From contig JACVVK020000440.1 in assembly GCA_018292915.2 (NCBI GenBank), positions 124,001-188,000 of the forward strand: DNA of 64,000 nt. The letters are read 5' to 3'. Shown in pieces: positions 37,458-50,995 of the stretch. Origin of the DNA: Batillaria attramentaria (taxonomy: Eukaryota > Mollusca > Gastropoda > Batillariidae). The notes below the pieces were generated by a model that ran no database searches, was not told where the DNA came from, and was given only the letters and a program-made list of their open reading frames with translations. Position 1 is the first letter of the stretch, and each line of letters starts with the position of its first letter. The position numbers and the translations under genes are program-made.

Positions 37458-40400
37458 ACAGAGTGCTGTGAACGAGTCGCTGAACAAGATAACAGGGAAC
37501 CTGGACAGACCGGAAGGTGGCTTTGACGCCATCATGCAAGCTATCGTCTGCAAGGTAAGAGTAGTATGGTCACGTGATGCGTCTCACAGCAGTATTGTCA
37601 ATTGGTGTCTCAGTGTAGTACATGCAGTGTCTCAGATCAGTTTTGTCGCGTGATGTCTCTCAGAACATTATTGTCATGTGATGTCTCTCAGAGCATTATT
37701 GTCATGTGATGTCTCTCAGAGCATTACTGTCATGTGATGTCTCTCAGATTTTTATTATCACCTGATGTCACTCAGATACTCAGGAACACATACACACAAG
37801 CAGCATTCCGGATCAGCCTTTCCAACAGGTTCCAGCCACTGCAAGACCTGATAGAAGACAGTGGAATGGATATCGAGACACAGTGGGAACACAGCAAGAA
37901 ACTCTGGCACGACACATGCGAAGAGGTCCTTGGCAAGAGAAAGACCCAACACAAGGAATGGATCTCTGCTGATACCATCCAGCAGCTGGAAGTTAGGAAA
38001 GTGAAGAAAACTGCACTGAACACGAGTCGAACAAGAAGAGCTAGGGCAAAGGCACAAGAAGAATACACAGCAGCTGACAGAGAAGTGAAGAAGAACACCA
38101 GGAAGGACAAAAGGGACTGCATCGACAACCTGGCCAGTCAAGCAGAGGAAGCAGCCCGACAAGGGAATCTAAAAGACCTGTACCAGGTGACCAAGAAGCT
38201 CGCGGGCAAATTTCAGCAGACAGACAAACCAGTGAAGGACAAGAACGGGCACCCACTGACAACAACAGAGGAACAGCTGAAGCGATGGGCAGAACACTTC
38301 AGGGAGCTGTTAAATCGCCCCATCCCTGAAACACCACCAGACATCCCACCAGCAGAGACAGAACTACCCATCAACTGCGACATGCCCTCTAAGGCGGAGA
38401 TCAAGAAAGCCATCATGACACTGAGAAATGGGAAAGCTGCAGGGCCGGACGAGATACCAACAGAAGCCATCAAAGCAGACACAGAGACAGCCGTCAACAT
38501 GCTGCACAGCCTATTCAGCAAGATCTGGGAGAAGGAAAAGGTGCCAGCCCAGTGGAAAGAAGGGATTGTCATCAAGCTGCCAAAGAAAGGGGACCTCAGG
38601 GACTGCAGCAACTACCGAGGGATCATGCTCCTGTCAGTGCCAGGCAAGGTTCTCAACAGAATTCTACTGGAGAGGATGAGGGAGGCAGTCGACCCCATGC
38701 TCCGAGAACAGTAGGCGGGCTTTCGCAGGAACAGGTCCTGCGCTGACCAGATCGCCAGCCTACGCATCATTGTTGAGCAGTCACTGGAGTGGAACTCCCC
38801 CCTCTACATCAACTTCATAGACTATGAGAAGGCTTTCGACAGTGTAGACAGAGAGGCGCTGTGGAAGCTGCTAAGGCACTATGGAATTCCCGGGAAGATC
38901 ATCTCCCTGATCTGCAGGATTGCCCATGCCGGCCAGTTGTCAGAAAGCTTCGAGGTGAAGATCGGAGTCCGCCAGGGATGCCTGTTGTCCCCGTTCTTCT
39001 TCCTCCTGGTCATCGACTGGATCATGAAGACTACTACAGCAGGCAGGAAAAACGGGATACAGTGGACACTCTGGACGCAGCTGGATGACCTCGACTTTGC
39101 GGACGACCTGGCGCTCCTGTCTCACAGCCACAGCCAGATGCAGGACAAGACTACGTGCCTGGAAGCCACATCAGCCGGAACAGGGCTCAAGATCAACAGG
39201 AGGAAAACCGAGCTGATGAAGATCAACACCACTGCCAACACACCAGTCAGGTCACAGTCGGTGGAGAGCCCATCAGGGAGGTAGTCCTTTGTCTACCTGG
39301 GGAGTGTTGTTGATGGACAGGGAGGCACAGACCGAGATGTCACAGCCAGAATCGGCAAGGCAAGAGCAGCAATGGTCATGCTGAAGAACGTCTGGGCATC
39401 CAAAGTTGCCAGCATAAGAACCAAACTTCGCATCTTCAACTCCAACGTGAAGTCAGTTCTGCTCTACGGATGCGAAACATGGAGGGCAACGAAGACGATG
39501 CAGCAGAAGATCCAGACATTTCTCAACACCTGTATGAGGCGCATCTTCAACATCCGATGGCCAGAGAAGATCCGGAACGAAGAGCTGTGGGAGCGAGCGG
39601 GGCAGGAACCAGTAGCCAAGCAGATCCTGCGGAGGAAGTGGGGCTGGATTGGACACACCCTCAGGAAGCCAGCATTCAGCACCACACGCCAAGCCCTGAC
39701 ATGGAACCCGCAGGGGAAAAGGAAGGCCGGCCTCGCAACAGCTGGAGGCGGGTTGGTTGGTTGGTTAGCTGTGGTTTATCGTCCACGCCACAACGAGGTG
39801 ATTGCAGACGGCCCTAGGGGGGCAGGTTATGGGGGATGGGGATAACTACCCTAACTGTACAGTCTAGCTGAACACTTTTTTCAATCCAGTCAGACTGCCA
39901 GGTCGGCCACAGTTTATGTATCCTTGACTGTTATGGACAAGTTACACAAACAGATCCAGTTCACAGTCCAGTGGAAGTGGGGCAACGTAAAAAGGGCCTG
40001 TACAAATTTTGACCCTGTCGGGATTCGAACCTGGAACCTTTCGATCTCGAGTCCAACGCTCAAACCGTTGAGCCACCGACTCCCCCTGGAGGCGGGACAC
40101 TGAGGCAGAGCTATATAAGCAGGGGACCAACTGGACTGGAGTGGCAAGAATAGCCCAGAACAGAGTGCGATGGCGAAGGGTTGTCGATGGCCTATGCTCC
40201 ACGTGGAGCCAGGGGCCTAAGTAAGTAAGATGTCACTCAGAGCAGTATCATCACGTGATTCTCTCAGCCGGAGCAGTATTGTCACGTGTTAATATCTATG
40301 TGCGAGTGACTGCAAGTCAGTGAATAAGTTACAGCATGCATGTCAGAGTGACCGCAAAGCAGCTTTTTAAAACCATAACAAATTGCTAATGTCCATACAT

Positions 40401-43400
40401 ATTGCAATGAGATGTCTCTCAGAGCAGTATTGTCATGTGATGTGTCTCACAGTATTGTGACGTTGCTCTGGTTTTATCAAGAAAGAAACTAACTGACTGG
40501 CTAATGCCGTTAGTGCAGAGGTCAGTAAAACAGTATTTGTACTGCGCAGTTTGTAAACTGTGGTAAACTTTGCTGTGTTGCAGAAGATGGGTTGGCGTGA
40601 CAACAGCAGACAGATCATCATTTTCGGTTCTGATGCACGAATGCACTACGCTGGCGACGGCAAGGTCAGGGTCAGAGAAGGGTGAAGGTCATACGAGGGT
40701 CAGGGTCAGGCATGCGATAGAATCAGGGTGGCCGGATTGGTATTAATTTCCATTTCCAAATCTTAATTCTTAAACGAGGTACGAGGGCTGTTCAAATATT
40801 ATTGGGAATGCTGCCATTACTCACGTGTCTTGCATCGGATCGACTCCAAACTTCTACATCCCCTCGAAGTATTCACCCTTGGCCCGAATGCACGTTTCCA
40901 GTCTTGTTCGCCACATATGAAGCGCCCTCTGGTACTCTTCCCTCAAGATACCCTCGAGCTCTGATTTCACGGCTTTTGAGAGGTCTTGGATTCGATCAAA
41001 CTTGCGTCCAGCGAGTCGCTCTTTCAAGATAGGAAAGAGCCAGAAGTCACACGGTGCCAAGTCCGGACTGTAGGGGGGATGGGCCAAGACTTTGATCTCT
41101 CTTTCCTCTAGGAAGGTCGTGGTGATCTTGGCTTTTTGGGGGGGGCTGCCTTATCATGCAGCATTAAGGTCCTTGAGGTTCCAACGGTTGGGCGCTGCTC
41201 GCAGATCGCATCCACCACTTTCCGGAGCACCACTTTGGTATAGTAAGTGGCAGTGATGGCAGCCTTTTCCGGAAGAATATCAAGAGCCATGACGCCTTGG
41301 GTGCTGAAAAAAAATAGAGAAAAGACGCTTCTGGCTCTGAAATCCTGGCCTCAGGACAACTGGTCGGTCTCCATCTGGGCCTACCCACGCCCGGTTGCAG
41401 CGTTTGTTGGGGATGCCGTAAAACGTGAGCCAAGATTCATCACCGGTCACTATGTCACACAGGCGTTTTGGTCCATTTGGCTCAAAATCTTGAAGCAGTT
41501 GGCGTGAGCAATCAACCCGCCGTTTCTTTTGTTCATCAGTTAAGAGATGGGGTACCCATCTTGCAGCCAAGTTTCTCATTTGAAGATCTTCATGCAGAAT
41601 GCTGTGTATGGTGCCGATAGAGAGGTCACATGCTTCACTCAACTCGCGTATGGTCGAATGTGGGTCTTCGTCAATCAGGCTTTTCACAAGGGTAATGTTT
41701 CTTTCGTTCCGAGCTGAGAGTGGACGGCCAGGACTGGTACCTGAGCTTGAAGGCCCTTGTTCAGTTAGAAAAGCTTCGACCCATCTGTAAACTGTGCTCT
41801 TACCGACACACTTGGCTCCAAAAACAGCTTGCAAATCTTGAAGGATTTTCTTGCCATTGTCTCCGAGTTTTAGCCTCATGAATGTGTATAAGCGAAAATG
41901 CTCATTCTCGGCGTCCATGGTTTTCTGGCTCAGCAGTTTGGATGACGATTTTAATGAGGTCATACTCTAAAATGCGTCATGATGTCATCATTCTTTTCTG
42001 CATGTTTATAGGGCTTGAGCCAGATTTTCTTTTGGTATAAAATTATTTTCTGTGCGATGTTTACTTATTAAATGGCAGGCCCATTCCCATTAATATTTGA
42101 ACAGCCCTCGTAGTGTTGGTCTTTGATCCATTACTGATTCGATCTTCACTGAATAAACGATAATGCACTTCCATGCCTGTTCACCACCATTAAAGTGCAT
42201 GACTTCATGTTCTGCGAGGAAGGTCAAACAAGATGATGGGTAGCAGGGACAGATGGTTAGAAAGTCTTACTGAACCACTGAAATGAGACTTTGGGAGAAG
42301 CTGAATGTTGGAGAAGGAATATGAAGTATGTCATGGTACACTCATGTCAGAACGAATGAAGTCAAAGTGAGTAATGATCACTCGATAGTAGAGTAGACGT
42401 CAAAAGCTAAAGTAATAAATGGTTGTTATGGATATATTATTGGCAGCTGGCTGGGCTGATCACACCGAACGACGAACAGTGTCACCTGACAGAGAAAGGC
42501 GAGAACGAGATGTCCGAAAAACAGGTGCCTCTCTCTGTCTGTCTCTGTCTGTCTGTCTGTCTATCTCTCACGTATATACGTTATCAACGTGACGTATTTT
42601 ACGTTATTAACCTGACGTATTTACGTTAGTAACACGCACAGACGTATAGAGATAGACGCACCGCGGTGCCGGAAAAGTGGCGCCGCCGCGCGCCATGTTG
42701 CTAGTACCTGGAAGTGCCAGCTGTTTACATAGCGCGCATAGCATTGGCCAGACGCCGCTATCAGCTGTTTACATAGCGCGCATAGCATTGGTCCGCTTTA
42801 TCTTACGTCACATTTCTGATGACGTCTTTCTAAAGAACTTTGTATTCCGAACAGAGCCTCTGAGTTCTGGTATTAGTAAGATGGCCGCGATAGCGACACT
42901 CGCAAGCAGCGGTGGCAGCGTGCGGCGGTGCGTCTATCTCGTTACGTCTGTGGTAACACGACGTGTTTACGTTAGTAACATGTCGCATTTACGTTAGTAA
43001 CATGACTGTATTCTACATTAGTATTGTAACGCATTCAGATTAATGACGTGACGCATTTTCTTTAGCATCGTGACGTATCCTTGACTATGACTCATGCAGG
43101 ATTACCCGTCAGTGGGTCAGATCTCGGCAGCTCTGGACAGAACCAAGAAGTACATCATCTTTGCTGTGAAGGAGAGTATTGAAAACGAATACAAACACAT
43201 CAACAAACGCGTATCGCGTTCCACGCACAGCGCACTGACCAAGGAAAACAATATTGTGGACATCGTGCAGACCAAGTACAGGGTACGTCAGTCCAATATT
43301 GCACTAAGTATCCTTGGTCAAGCTCATTGTGTTTCTGTAATACGTATACTCATGGACTTATTTCGGTTGGCATTTTGGTTAGGCTGTCTGTCCCTGCATC

Positions 43401-43421
43401 CTGTGCCGACTTAAGCTGAAC

Positions 43422-43485
<64 letters not shown>

Positions 43486-45712
43486 ATGCCGTAATAAGTG
43501 TATATGCACCAGCTGATATATGTGATATTAAAATGCATTTCCTGATTTAAAGGGGGAGCCGGGGTGGTCGAATGGTAGAGCGTTGGACTTCAAATCCTCG
43601 GGTCGTGAGTTCGATCCCGGCTGGGGCCAAATATTGTGTGTGTGTGTGCAGGAAATGACGAGGGGTGTGCGACTGGAGCATGAGACCACTTCTGATAACA
43701 TCCAGGTCACCATCACACCGGAGTGTGAGCAGTAAGTGATAACGTTCAGGTTACAGGCAGCGAGTGATAACGTTCAGGTTACAGGCAGTGAGCGATAACG
43801 TTCAGGTTACAGGCAGTAACGTTTCCCTTCACAGGTTGATGTCATAATAATCAAAACCTTTTCGTCTGATGTGTACGCATTGTTTTTGGTTCCATACGCA
43901 TTTTTACCGACCCCATAGTATTACAACCCCATGTTCCACTGGCTGCGCCATAATGGCAAGCTCATCGGGCACACTGCTGCATTCTGTATAGAAACCGAGC
44001 AGCACGTGCTATTTGAATGCCCTGTCTACACGTAGCTGAGGGACAGGTTTTTACCTGCTGTGGACCGGACACAGTTTGTCAGTGTCATGAAAAACAATAG
44101 CGAGGCCAAGATTAGTAACTTGGCGAAATTCCTGTATTTTTACCATTCATTCGTACTTTAATAATATTGTCCTTGCTGTGCATGTTCGTGTATGTGCGTT
44201 CCTTTGATTGTTATTGTTCTGTTTTGTTCACCTTCATGAAGACGGCCCATGGCCGGAATCAATAAAATCTGTCGAGTCGAGTCACTATATGAACAATAGT
44301 ACAGTCCATAATAAGCAGCCTGTTTTATAACAGATGATTGACACATGAATGTTTTCTGTCCTAAAGGAAGGAAGGGACCAGCTGTACCGGGCTCAAGATC
44401 GGACAAGAGGTGACACGTCTTATTAGCGTGTTTGTGTGTCTGTCTGTAACTATATATAAATGTGTTTTTTTTTCCTCCGATGCCGAGTGAGTATTCTTGT
44501 TTGACAATGCCCATGTCAACCTCTTTGGCTTTTCTCGTGCCTGACGTCGAAACAAAGACGTCTGAAGTAGATCTCTAACATCCAACATTCCGTTGATTTT
44601 AGCCTGTATCCAGTTTCACAGATTTCAGGACATCGCCGTGTTAGCTTTGTTTGGCCGGCTAACATTGGCGCGTGACGTAGTGAATTGAAGCCACGTGACA
44701 TAGTGAATTAAAGTCAAACGACATGGTGAATTGAAGTCAAGTGACGTAGTGAATTGAAATCACGTGACGCAGGATATGTAGTCATGTGATGCCGTTCTCG
44801 CGCAGGTGAGATTCAAGGTACAAGTTCGCGCCGAGAGATGTCCTGCCGATCCTGCTGACCGCGTGCAGACCGTTACCATAGCACCCAGCGACTTCCGGTT
44901 GGACACACTTGTCATTAAGGTTGAGCTGCTGTGTGAATGTGACTGCCAGCTGGATGACGCCAGCTCCATGGTGAGTGGACTGCTGTCCGGTTGCTAGGCC
45001 TCTAGTTCGTATACTACAAACCCTATACACTAGAGTTTGCAGCACACTATCGGGAAAACACGGTTGGAAATCTTCTGTCCGTGACGCATCCAAGTTGGTG
45101 CAGCAGGGAGCAACAAAGCAAAACTGACACGAAGAAGAACCTGAAAAGTAATACATCTTACTGTTGAAAAGTTCTTTATGCGTGGGTAATGAGTGCTTCG
45201 GGTTCTGATTTACGATCCTGCGGTGAAAATTTGTACCAGTCGCTATCAGTAAACAGTACAGTCCCCTTTCGTGGTCTCGGATGTCCTACACCTATAATTT
45301 CAGTCATGTCCGTCTACACAGAACACGTACAGCGACTTCGTTCGGGATTTCTAACGGATGCAGTGTCACGGTAGGATCTTATAGTTGTCACACCGTTGAT
45401 TCCAACCCAAGCCACCCCCCAACCGACACACAGTCAAAATCCCCGCCGCCCCACAATGCGCCAAACAGCCTGTGTGAATGTAGGAATGTGACTCAGGCCT
45501 CCGCATAGTTTTTGTTGTCAACACTTCAAGGTCCAATATTGAACATTTGTATTGTCACAGATCGTGATGAGGTGGTTTGGCATGTGTAGTATCAAACACT
45601 GAGACAGACAGACAGACAGACAGACAAAAACATGAAGTATATAAAAGGAAAGACAAAAGAGCACTACTGTGCCATCTGGTCATATAGATGTGACGCCATC
45701 CACGTAGTTTGT

Positions 45713-45790
<78 letters not shown>

Positions 45791-47308
45791 TGTACTTTTA
45801 TGCTACTCTGACCGTTTGTTAACTTTGTCAGGTTCCCAGTATGGACTGTACTGAAGGTAACGGGACGATAGAGTGTGGGGTGTGTCGCTGTTTCCCTGGG
45901 CGGGCGGGCAGTGTGTGTGAGTGTGGCCTGCAGGACGAGGACATCAGCCTCGCCAATTCCGACTCATGCAAGTAAGTGCCAGTGGCCAGAGTCCGTTTGT
46001 TGTTGTTGTTGTTGCTGTTGGTGGTGGTGTTCCTTTTGTTGTTATTGTCGTTTGTTGGTGTTTTTTTTTTTTTTTAAGGCACTCTGTACAATAAAATGAT
46101 GATAACTCTCCCCGTGAGACCGGTCCTTGACATGACTGGGAGACTGAGCTGTATTGCGCCAGGCAGGAGTGCTTGTTCTCAGTCCCCTACACGGTCTGTC
46201 CTTGGGTATTGAGGTCAAGGTCACGAGGACTAGGAGAAAGTTTCTGAAATAATTGTACATAAATTTGGCATTCATACAATGATATCTGGAGGAAAAAATG
46301 CCGTATTGAGTGACTTCTCTGAAGGTCAAGGACACAGAACGACAAATGACTTATGACCTTGACCTTTAGGAAAGGTCACACGTGAGTTATAAAGGTTTTT
46401 GCGGATTTTAGTTTCCTGTCAAAACGTCGTCAACACATCGCTATTTTTTGCTACAGGGAAGGCGGCAACAGCAGCTCGACACCCGAGTGTAGTGGGACTG
46501 GAGTGTGTGAGTGTGGCATGTGCCATTGTCAAGCAGGCTACACCGGCAAGTATTGTCAGTGTAACAACCAGATTTGCGGCAGGGCAAACGGACTCGTGTG
46601 TGCTGGTAAGAATCATTCTGTCCTGACAAAGAACGCATACTGATGCAGTGATGTCCATAGTGTTAGCCTTAAGCCGGCTCTTAACTGGGCACTGCGGAGC
46701 GCCACAGTGCTGTCCACAGTTGTGATTTTGGGGGTTTCCGCCGCTGTGGCGTCATCACAGCAACCTGGATTTCAAATAGCCACAACTGTGACAGTGGTTT
46801 CCACAACAGTTTCTGATTGGCTGTACTACGTCACTCGGCGCACAAACATGGCGGACAGTGCATCTTCAATCGGTTTGTCACTGAGCACAGCGTTACTGAG
46901 CAGACACACCGAGCGCAAAGACTGTGATGTGCACATGTGCCCAGTTAAGAGCAGGCCTTACCGCAGATCTCCACCACTAGGCATGTTTAGTAGGACTTCG
47001 TAAGGAGGACTTCGCTGAGCAGCGTAATCCATTTACATGTAAATTAGGCACGTTAGGGGTACCATTAGCTAATCGCAGCGCGTTAACCGCCCGCGGCCTC
47101 TTCCTGTGTGAGCCGTATTTACATGTAAATGGGTTACGCTGCTCAGCGAAGTCCTGCTGACGAAGTCCTACAAAACATGTCTATTGCTTGCTTTGTCTTT
47201 AGCACAGGTGTATCACGAGTTTGTATCCGCCAAAACCACTCCCTAAACCGTGTGAAATTTAGAGCCTCTAAGCAGAAATTATCAAGGCGAAAAGGATCCT
47301 GCATGTCT

Positions 47309-47369
<61 letters not shown>

Positions 47370-48826
47370 GCCATGCAGGTAACGGGGAGTGTGACTGTGA
47401 GAGCTGCAGGTGTTTCGCCAACTACACGGGGCATGCTTGTCAGTGTGTGACCTCCGATGATGTCTGCATCGCACAAAAGGTCAGGATGAATTATAATGTT
47501 GAACGACAGGCTTTAAAGGAGCTCATACTACCATTTGTTTTGTTCAGAGATCGTTCTGAACCGTTTTCGTGGTATCCATCATCACACCACTTAGACACCT
47601 GGACAGTGACAGCGTCTGTGAATACTGGTACTGAGCCAACAGAAGCGTACTCGATGACGCGGCGACCACACTTCGGTGTACCAACCGTCGTAGAATTTGA
47701 ATGTTCGCCCGCTCAGTCGCGCAAAGTGTAAACAGCGTTGTATCGCACAAAAAGCTGTACTAATCATCAAGATAGAGTATTTCGGGCGTACAGGCGCACT
47801 CACGAGCGAAACTGTTCCAAAACATAAGTTGGCCTAGGAAAGATGGAGTTAGCCCGTTTGAAATCTAGACACTTGTGTAGACTCTTGTGTAGAGTAAATT
47901 TAAACAAATTCCAGTGTTCCGTTTTTTTGGCAATGTTGGCAGCGACCACATACCCCCTCATTCCACTGTCGTCTGCTGGCTCCTGTGCCAGCCGCGCATG
48001 AATACAAATAGTCCACAAGCCAGCCTCATTTTCCCCTAATTTAACTATTACCTGGCATGAAACTTGTTTACAAAGCCAACAAAAAGCACCAGATTGCCAT
48101 GTTTTTTTTTTACTCTGCACACAAATTTTAAAAGGGGCAAAAATTTTCTACTATATGTAGCCGAGTTCTTACAACATGACCCGGAAGCTAATACCGCTCT
48201 GAAAACTATTGTATGTGTAGGGAGAGGACGGGGAGGCGGGCATGATTTGTTCAGGTCACGGAACCTGTGTCTGTGGTGAAAAGGGACGCCAGTGTTCCTG
48301 TTACCAAGGATACCGCGGCGAGTTCTGCGATAGTTGCCGAGGCACGGTGAGTGTTGGTGCTAAGGTTCATTAGTTGCTCGATCACTCAGTCACTCGCTAA
48401 CTCAGACAATCCAGTCACTCATTGAGGACTCTCTCAGACAGTCAGATGGTCAGTCCAGAGTCATATAAGTATAAGGAAATATCGCAAACCTTCGTTTCAG
48501 TGATATTCAGCTCCAAATAATAATAATAATAATAATATATTAAGAATTAATAATAATAATAATAATTGTGTATTGTGTGGGCGTATTACCCAATTTCTTG
48601 AATTGGCTCAGTCAAAGCGCCGCGAGCTGAACCCAAGACGCACGCTTAGGTGAATCACACGCATTCTTCCACACACTGGACATTGCAATGAACACATTAC
48701 AATCACGTGGTGGGAAGGGTCAGCTTAGCTATTTAAGTTTCGAAATTTAGAACTACATTATTTTCAAATTTTGTGGACTGAACATTTCCAAATGTAGGGA
48801 AAGCCTCACTATGTGTGCAACATTCA

Positions 48827-48859
<33 letters not shown>

Positions 48860-50463
48860 GTGGTGTATTATTATTATTATTATCTAAGATTTTGCACGAT
48901 TTGATTACAGAACTGCACGTTTGGTACGTGCAGAGACGAGGTGACCCATGAGATGTGCGCAAAGTGCGTCGTGATGCCCAACCTCGACACATGCAAAGAC
49001 AATGACACAATCACGACATGCCAAAAACTGGTCAGGCCCGTCAAGAACTCGGACCGTGAGCTACGATTATATTCCATCATTGCAGGACTCAGTACTTAGG
49101 TCTTACAAGAGCAGACGACAAATGCGCGAACTATAAGTTTAGGAAAGGGGAAGTTACACAAATATTGTTTCGGCAAGGGGAGGTTACACGTACCTCTGGA
49201 GAAACGTCTTCATGTCATAAACATAAAGATAACTTTATTGCCATATATCTATAAACATTAGGAATTCGTTGTGGTTCAGATGAAACAGTGAAGTCTTCTC
49301 TATGTAGGTCTGAGGTCAGGCAATTTGTTTAGGCCTGTTAAATTCTTTAAACCTCTTGAATTTTGTGTAGAATGTGTATTTAAGCCTGTTGACCTCCAGA
49401 ATAACTGTTTTTACCCTTCTGATTGTGTCCAAGAATGTCTGTTTAGACCTCCCAATTTTTTTTTCCTTTTTCAAATGACAAAAGAATTCTTTGGAGGCTT
49501 TATTAGTTTTAAAGTCTTTGAATTATTATTAGAATGTTTGGTAAAACCTTCCGAGATGTAGGATGATTTTTTGTACCTTCTGTGACTGTTTCAGTTACTT
49601 TAGCTCATAATTTTCATTTTTGATTAGACTGCCAGTAATAGTACACTATGCAATAGGATATTAGATGTAGTCAGTCAGTACTTCCAGACCTCCAAGGTTT
49701 ACAATATAATTTTTTTTATTTCTCATTTTTTAAGTATGGGTACACAGGAATATATATATGTTCTCATTGGTCATCGTGGTGACCATCAGTAACTTAATTA
49801 AAAACAAAATGACAATGGTATGCACTACTAAAGAAAGTGTACGGTAAGAACAGTTATTCGTAGTACTAAGTCAGTAAGTGTTTCCTTGAGGGAGGGTGGG
49901 GGGGGGGTGGGAATGGACAGTCTATAAGAAATTATTGTGGACGTTGTGTGTGGAGGTGTTTAAGGTCAGATTTGTCGCTTAATTTAGCAGCTGACAAGCA
50001 CATCCCTGACGTTTACAGTTGCCAGTCAGTGTGGATGGATTTTGTTGCAGGAGAACAGTACAAGACTGAGCGCAGAGCCAAGGTCTCAGACGACTGTTAT
50101 GTGGTGTATTCCCAACTCCAGGATGACCCCAGTGGCAACAGCTCCACTGACAGCTGTTACGGCCAGATCATATACGTGGAGGATACTGAAGGTTGGGCGC
50201 TGCAAAACACTCATCATCAGTACCTGTTTGCTTATTGTCATACTAACCGTTGTCTGCACGTGAACTCATTCACGAATGAACTTCCCCATTATAGTATACG
50301 CAAAATGGTTTTAAAATAAAAGCAAGTAAAGAATATGAATGACTGAATTATGAATATCAATGACTGAAAAGTGAAGGGTGCGCTTTCATATTCTCAGTAG
50401 TGTAATCAGGCTAAACTTGTTTCCTCAGTCTGCAAATCTTCTGATAAGAACAAGTAAACAAAC

Positions 50464-50560
<97 letters not shown>

Positions 50561-50941
50561 GAGAGAGGTGAATTTTCTCTCCCCAAATTGAGTCATATTC
50601 AACGTGCAGAGTCGTTTACAGTGCTTGTCATTTCTTTGTGTATGCACGTCTGCACTGATTGGAAGGGATTGTGTTCACGTTAAAAGGGAAGGGTCGCGAA
50701 ATGGAAAACGCAAGTAGGCATCTAGTTAGTCGGGTAACCCATGAGTGGTCGGCCGGGGAGGTCACATCTCGATTAGAGGGACGCCCTGCCTAGTACACAT
50801 CATACATGCAGGAACATGTTGTATTATGGCGACGCCCCCCCCCCCTTACCCCCGCCCTCACCCCCCCCCTCCCGGGGGAGCAGCCCAAAGTTTCCACTCC
50901 CCATGCCAGTTAACAATGACGGTGTGTGTGTGTGTGCGTGC

Positions 50942-50995
<54 letters not shown>

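Larger units (their letters stand above)
37777..40228 (+). mobile_element. 5'-truncated non-LTR retrotransposon (LINE) with 13-bp target-site duplication
   Basis: Reverse-transcriptase region with [20 protein letters not shown], the catalytic FADDLALLS and the C-terminal [15 protein letters not shown] block. The endonuclease part is missing. The copy is dead: an in-frame TAG at 38712, a frame break near 39260-39290 and a nested SINE. GATGTCACTCAGA flanks both ends (37764-37776 and 40229-40241). The element ends in TAAGTAAGTAA directly after the ORF stop, so the 3' UTR is almost absent. RTE or a related clade is likely but not proven. It lies in the intron before integrin exon 9. Confidence 0.93.

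Noticed and set aside
41164..41433. Additional 89-codon minus-strand ORF within the mariner
   Set aside because: Shadow frame of the broken transposase; lacks the conserved motifs.
42655..43000. 106-codon plus-strand ORF (42677-42997)
   Set aside because: Lies across the 292-bp TIR element in an intron. Its repeated residues come from an internal DNA duplication.
47800..48120. 106-codon minus-strand ORF in an integrin intron
   Set aside because: Looks protein-like in places, but no family recognised and no start or splice context. Could be a transposon fragment; insufficient support.
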